Assembly: GCF_000730645.1 (NCBI RefSeq)
Contig: NZ_BBIU01000006.1
Span: 186,001-250,000, forward strand
DNA length: 64,000 nucleotides
Direction of reading: 5' to 3'
From: Pseudomonas parafulva NBRC 16636 = DSM 17004
GTDB lineage: Bacteria; Pseudomonadota; Gammaproteobacteria; Pseudomonadales; Pseudomonadaceae
The position numbers were made by a program, and so were the translations under genes. The notes under the pieces were generated by a model. That model saw only the letters and a list, made by a program, of their open reading frames with translations, made no database searches and was not told the DNA's origin. Shown here piece by piece: positions 62,619-64,000 of the stretch; the stretch's first letter is position 1; each line of letters starts with the position of its first letter.

Positions 62619-62818
62619 GCAATGACAGCCTGGTGAAGATGGCCAACCAGATTGCCCATTATTTCGACAGCGAACCTAACCGGGCGCTGGCCGTGCAAGG
62701 GGTACGCCAGCACCTGCACAGCTTCTGGACACCGTCGATGCGCAGGCAATTGCTGGCGTGGATCGACGAACATGCCGGGGAGGGGCTGGACCCGAAGGTG
62801 AAGGAGGCGTTGGGCTGA
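62615..62818 (+). CDS. fdsD: Formate dehydrogenase delta subunit
   Basis: 67 residues matching the small delta subunit family: LVKMANQIAHYFDSEPNRAL, then HLHSFWTPSMRRQLLAWIDE. It overlaps the alpha gene by 4 bases. It is required for assembly or activity in related enzymes; no cofactor site is visible. Confidence 0.9.
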   Translation: MSNDSLVKMANQIAHYFDSEPNRALAVQGVRQHLHSFWTPSMRRQLLAWIDEHAGEGLDPKVKEALG

Positions 62819-62827
62819 AACCGGTCA

Positions 62828-62863
62828 GTGGGCTGCCTCCAGTAACGCACGGAGGCAGCCCAC
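62828..62863. terminator. Bidirectional terminator between fdsD and usp
   Basis: A perfect 13-bp stem (GTGGGCTGCCTCC with its complement) and a 10-base loop lie between two convergent genes. Confidence 0.8.
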
Positions 62864-62872
62864 ACCGTCCAG

Positions 62873-63739
62873 TTATGCTGAGCGTGCCAGTTGCGCCAGG
62901 TGCGCGCTGGCTTCCTCGCTCTTGAGCACCAGTACATCGCTTTCCAGCGTATCCAGCACCACCTCCGATGTATTGCCGATCAAAGCGCCATTGATACCCG
63001 TTCGGCACACCGTACCGATCACCGTCACCACGGCGTCGAGCTTTTTCTGCACGTGGGGTATCAGCACGTCCGCTGGCCCTTCGGCCACATGCAGACGGTC
63101 CTCGCTGATGTCATATTCAGCCTGGAAGGCCTTGCACGCATCCCGGTAACGCTGCTCGATGGTTTCGCTCAGCTGGAAGGCCGGGTCGGCCGCGGAGAGC
63201 ATCGGCGACGGGTGGGCACTGATGACGTGCAGCTCGCCCTTTGCCAGCGCCGCAATGTCATAGCCGTGGTCGACAATGGCGGCATGCAGCCGCCGGTGGT
63301 GGTCATCCTGGTTGCCGACGTCCACCGCTGCCAGGATCTTGCCCTCGGTCCACGGCCGCTCGCTTTTCACCATCAGCACCGCGCAGGGGCAGTGGCGCAA
63401 CAGCTTCCAGTCGGTGGGGGTGAGCAGGGCGCGCTTGAGCGGGTTGTCGGGTCGGTGCTCCTTGATCACCAGCTCGCAGCCCTCGGCTTGCTGCACATGA
63501 ATGATGGTGTCATGCAGCGTGCCGCGCCAGGCCTCCTCGTGGGTAACGTTGTCGTACCCGTCATCGTGCAGCTGGCTGCTCAGCAGGCTCAGCACCGCGC
63601 TGTGTTCGTGGCGCTTGTCGCACATCAGCAGGTGCAGGCGCGCACCCGTGACGCTGGCGATCAGTTTGGCCCGGGTCAAAGCCCGGCTGTGGGCGTGCTC
63701 AGGGTCGAGCACGACGAGAATGCTGCGGACGGCTTGCAT
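62873..63739 (-). CDS. Tandem universal stress protein
   Basis: 288 residues with two UspA domains (about 1-140 and 150-285). The second domain shows the ATP-binding-like GTVCRTGINGALIGNTSEVV loop (G-2x-G-9x-G-S/N type), and the first shows LLRHCPCAVLMVKSERPW. It is probably a cytoplasmic stress or low-oxygen survival protein. An Anr/FNR-type box lies 68 bases upstream of the ATG. Confidence 0.9.
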   Translation of the reverse strand: MQAVRSILVVLDPEHAHSRALTRAKLIASVTGARLHLLMCDKRHEHSAVLSLLSSQLHDDGYDNVTHEEAWRGTLHDTIIHVQQAEGCELVIKEHRPDNPLKRALLTPTDWKLLRHCPCAVLMVKSERPWTEGKILAAVDVGNQDDHHRRLHAAIVDHGYDIAALAKGELHVISAHPSPMLSAADPAFQLSETIEQRYRDACKAFQAEYDISEDRLHVAEGPADVLIPHVQKKLDAVVTVIGTVCRTGINGALIGNTSEVVLDTLESDVLVLKSEEASAHLAQLARSA

Positions 63740-63806
63740 GGGCGTAGACTCCCTTCGAGATTGGCAACCGGTGCCTGACTATAGTCGGCGCTTGCCCCGC
63801 GGGCGC

Positions 63807-63820
63807 TTGACGTATATCAA
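63807..63820. promoter_or_regulatory. Anr/FNR-like box upstream of usp
   Basis: TTGACGTATATCAA matches the TTGAT-N4-ATCAA consensus in nine of ten conserved positions, placed as an activator site for the leftward usp gene; it is also 75 bases before miaE. Confidence 0.72.
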
Positions 63821-63894
63821 GCATAGCCACTGACGCAGGCCGCCGCCGCCGCTATAATCGCCGGCCCTGCCTGTTCTCTGTGGTTGCCCGCTCA

Positions 63895-64000
63895 TGTCCC
63901 TGATCCCTGAAATCGACGCCTTTCTCGGCTGCCCCACGCCAGACGCCTGGATCCAGGCGGCGCTGGCCGATCAGGACACGCTGTTGATCGACCACAAGAA
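63895..64000 (+). CDS. miaE: tRNA 2-methylthio-N6-isopentenyl adenosine hydroxylase, N-terminal part only
   Basis: Only the first 35 codons are in the window: MSLIPEIDAFLGCPTPDAWI, then AALADQDTLLIDHK. This matches the start of MiaE, a di-iron enzyme that hydroxylates the modified adenosine 37 of tRNAs. The rest lies beyond the right edge. Confidence 0.82.

Noticed and set aside
1..64000. tRNA or rRNA genes, including a tRNA attachment site
   Set aside because: No cloverleaf or rRNA sequence recognised by eye; the prophage uses dusA rather than a tRNA gene. A covariance-model scan would settle it.

Overview
The window is a Pseudomonas chromosome segment. Gene content, codon use and gene order (transaldolase, dusA, FecIR with a siderophore receptor, soluble NAD-linked formate dehydrogenase, Usp, miaE) suggest the P. 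putida group; this is inference from protein resemblance, not a database match. It has three parts: a left chromosomal flank (1-3394), a complete-looking prophage of about 42.9 kb inserted in dusA (about 3395-46285), and a right chromosomal flank (46286-64000).

Left flank: a PhoD-like phosphatase that runs off the window, transaldolase, REP-like hairpins and dusA, all on the minus strand. The prophage entered the 5' end of dusA. A 20-bp core is repeated exactly at 3395-3414 and 46266-46285. The phage supplies a new N-terminus and a TTG start for the working dusA, while the original dusA start is stranded 43 kb away as a 36-codon remnant.

Prophage: integrase; a low-GC SMEK-like cargo gene; a leftward early operon with two PrtN-family proteins; a LexA-like CI repressor facing a YdaS/Cro-like gene, with TTAGC-N4-GCTAA operators on both sides; a CII-like regulator, a small C4 zinc-finger protein and a primase/helicase; a dense TGTTGGGT repeat cluster; a holin; a lambda-type head module (Nu1/GpA terminase, gpW, portal, ClpP-like protease, gpD, gpE, joining and minor tail proteins); a P2-type contractile tail (gpV, gpW/gp25, gpJ, gpI, fibre, fibre chaperone, sheath, tube, chaperone with a probable frameshift product, tape measure, gpU, gpX, gpD); then endolysin, Rz/Rz1, an adenine methylase behind a LexA-like box, and a Rha-type regulator. 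The right end carries AT-rich cargo: a RelA/SpoT-domain protein, a hexanucleotide repeat tract and a leftward three-gene operon whose last gene has a classic A-AAA-AAG slippery site and an open -1 frame. This end is the best candidate for an undescribed system, possibly host defence or superinfection exclusion.

Right flank: an SH3-domain protein, a small conserved protein, a GNAT acetyltransferase, an AraC/GyrI-like regulator, a soluble double-PAS receptor with a shortened signalling domain, a FecI-FecR-TonB receptor signalling unit, a membrane chemoreceptor, a lipoprotein and a GFA protein, the formate dehydrogenase operon (gamma, beta, alpha, delta), a tandem universal stress protein behind an Anr/FNR-like box, and the start of miaE. 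No rRNA, tRNA or CRISPR array was recognised.
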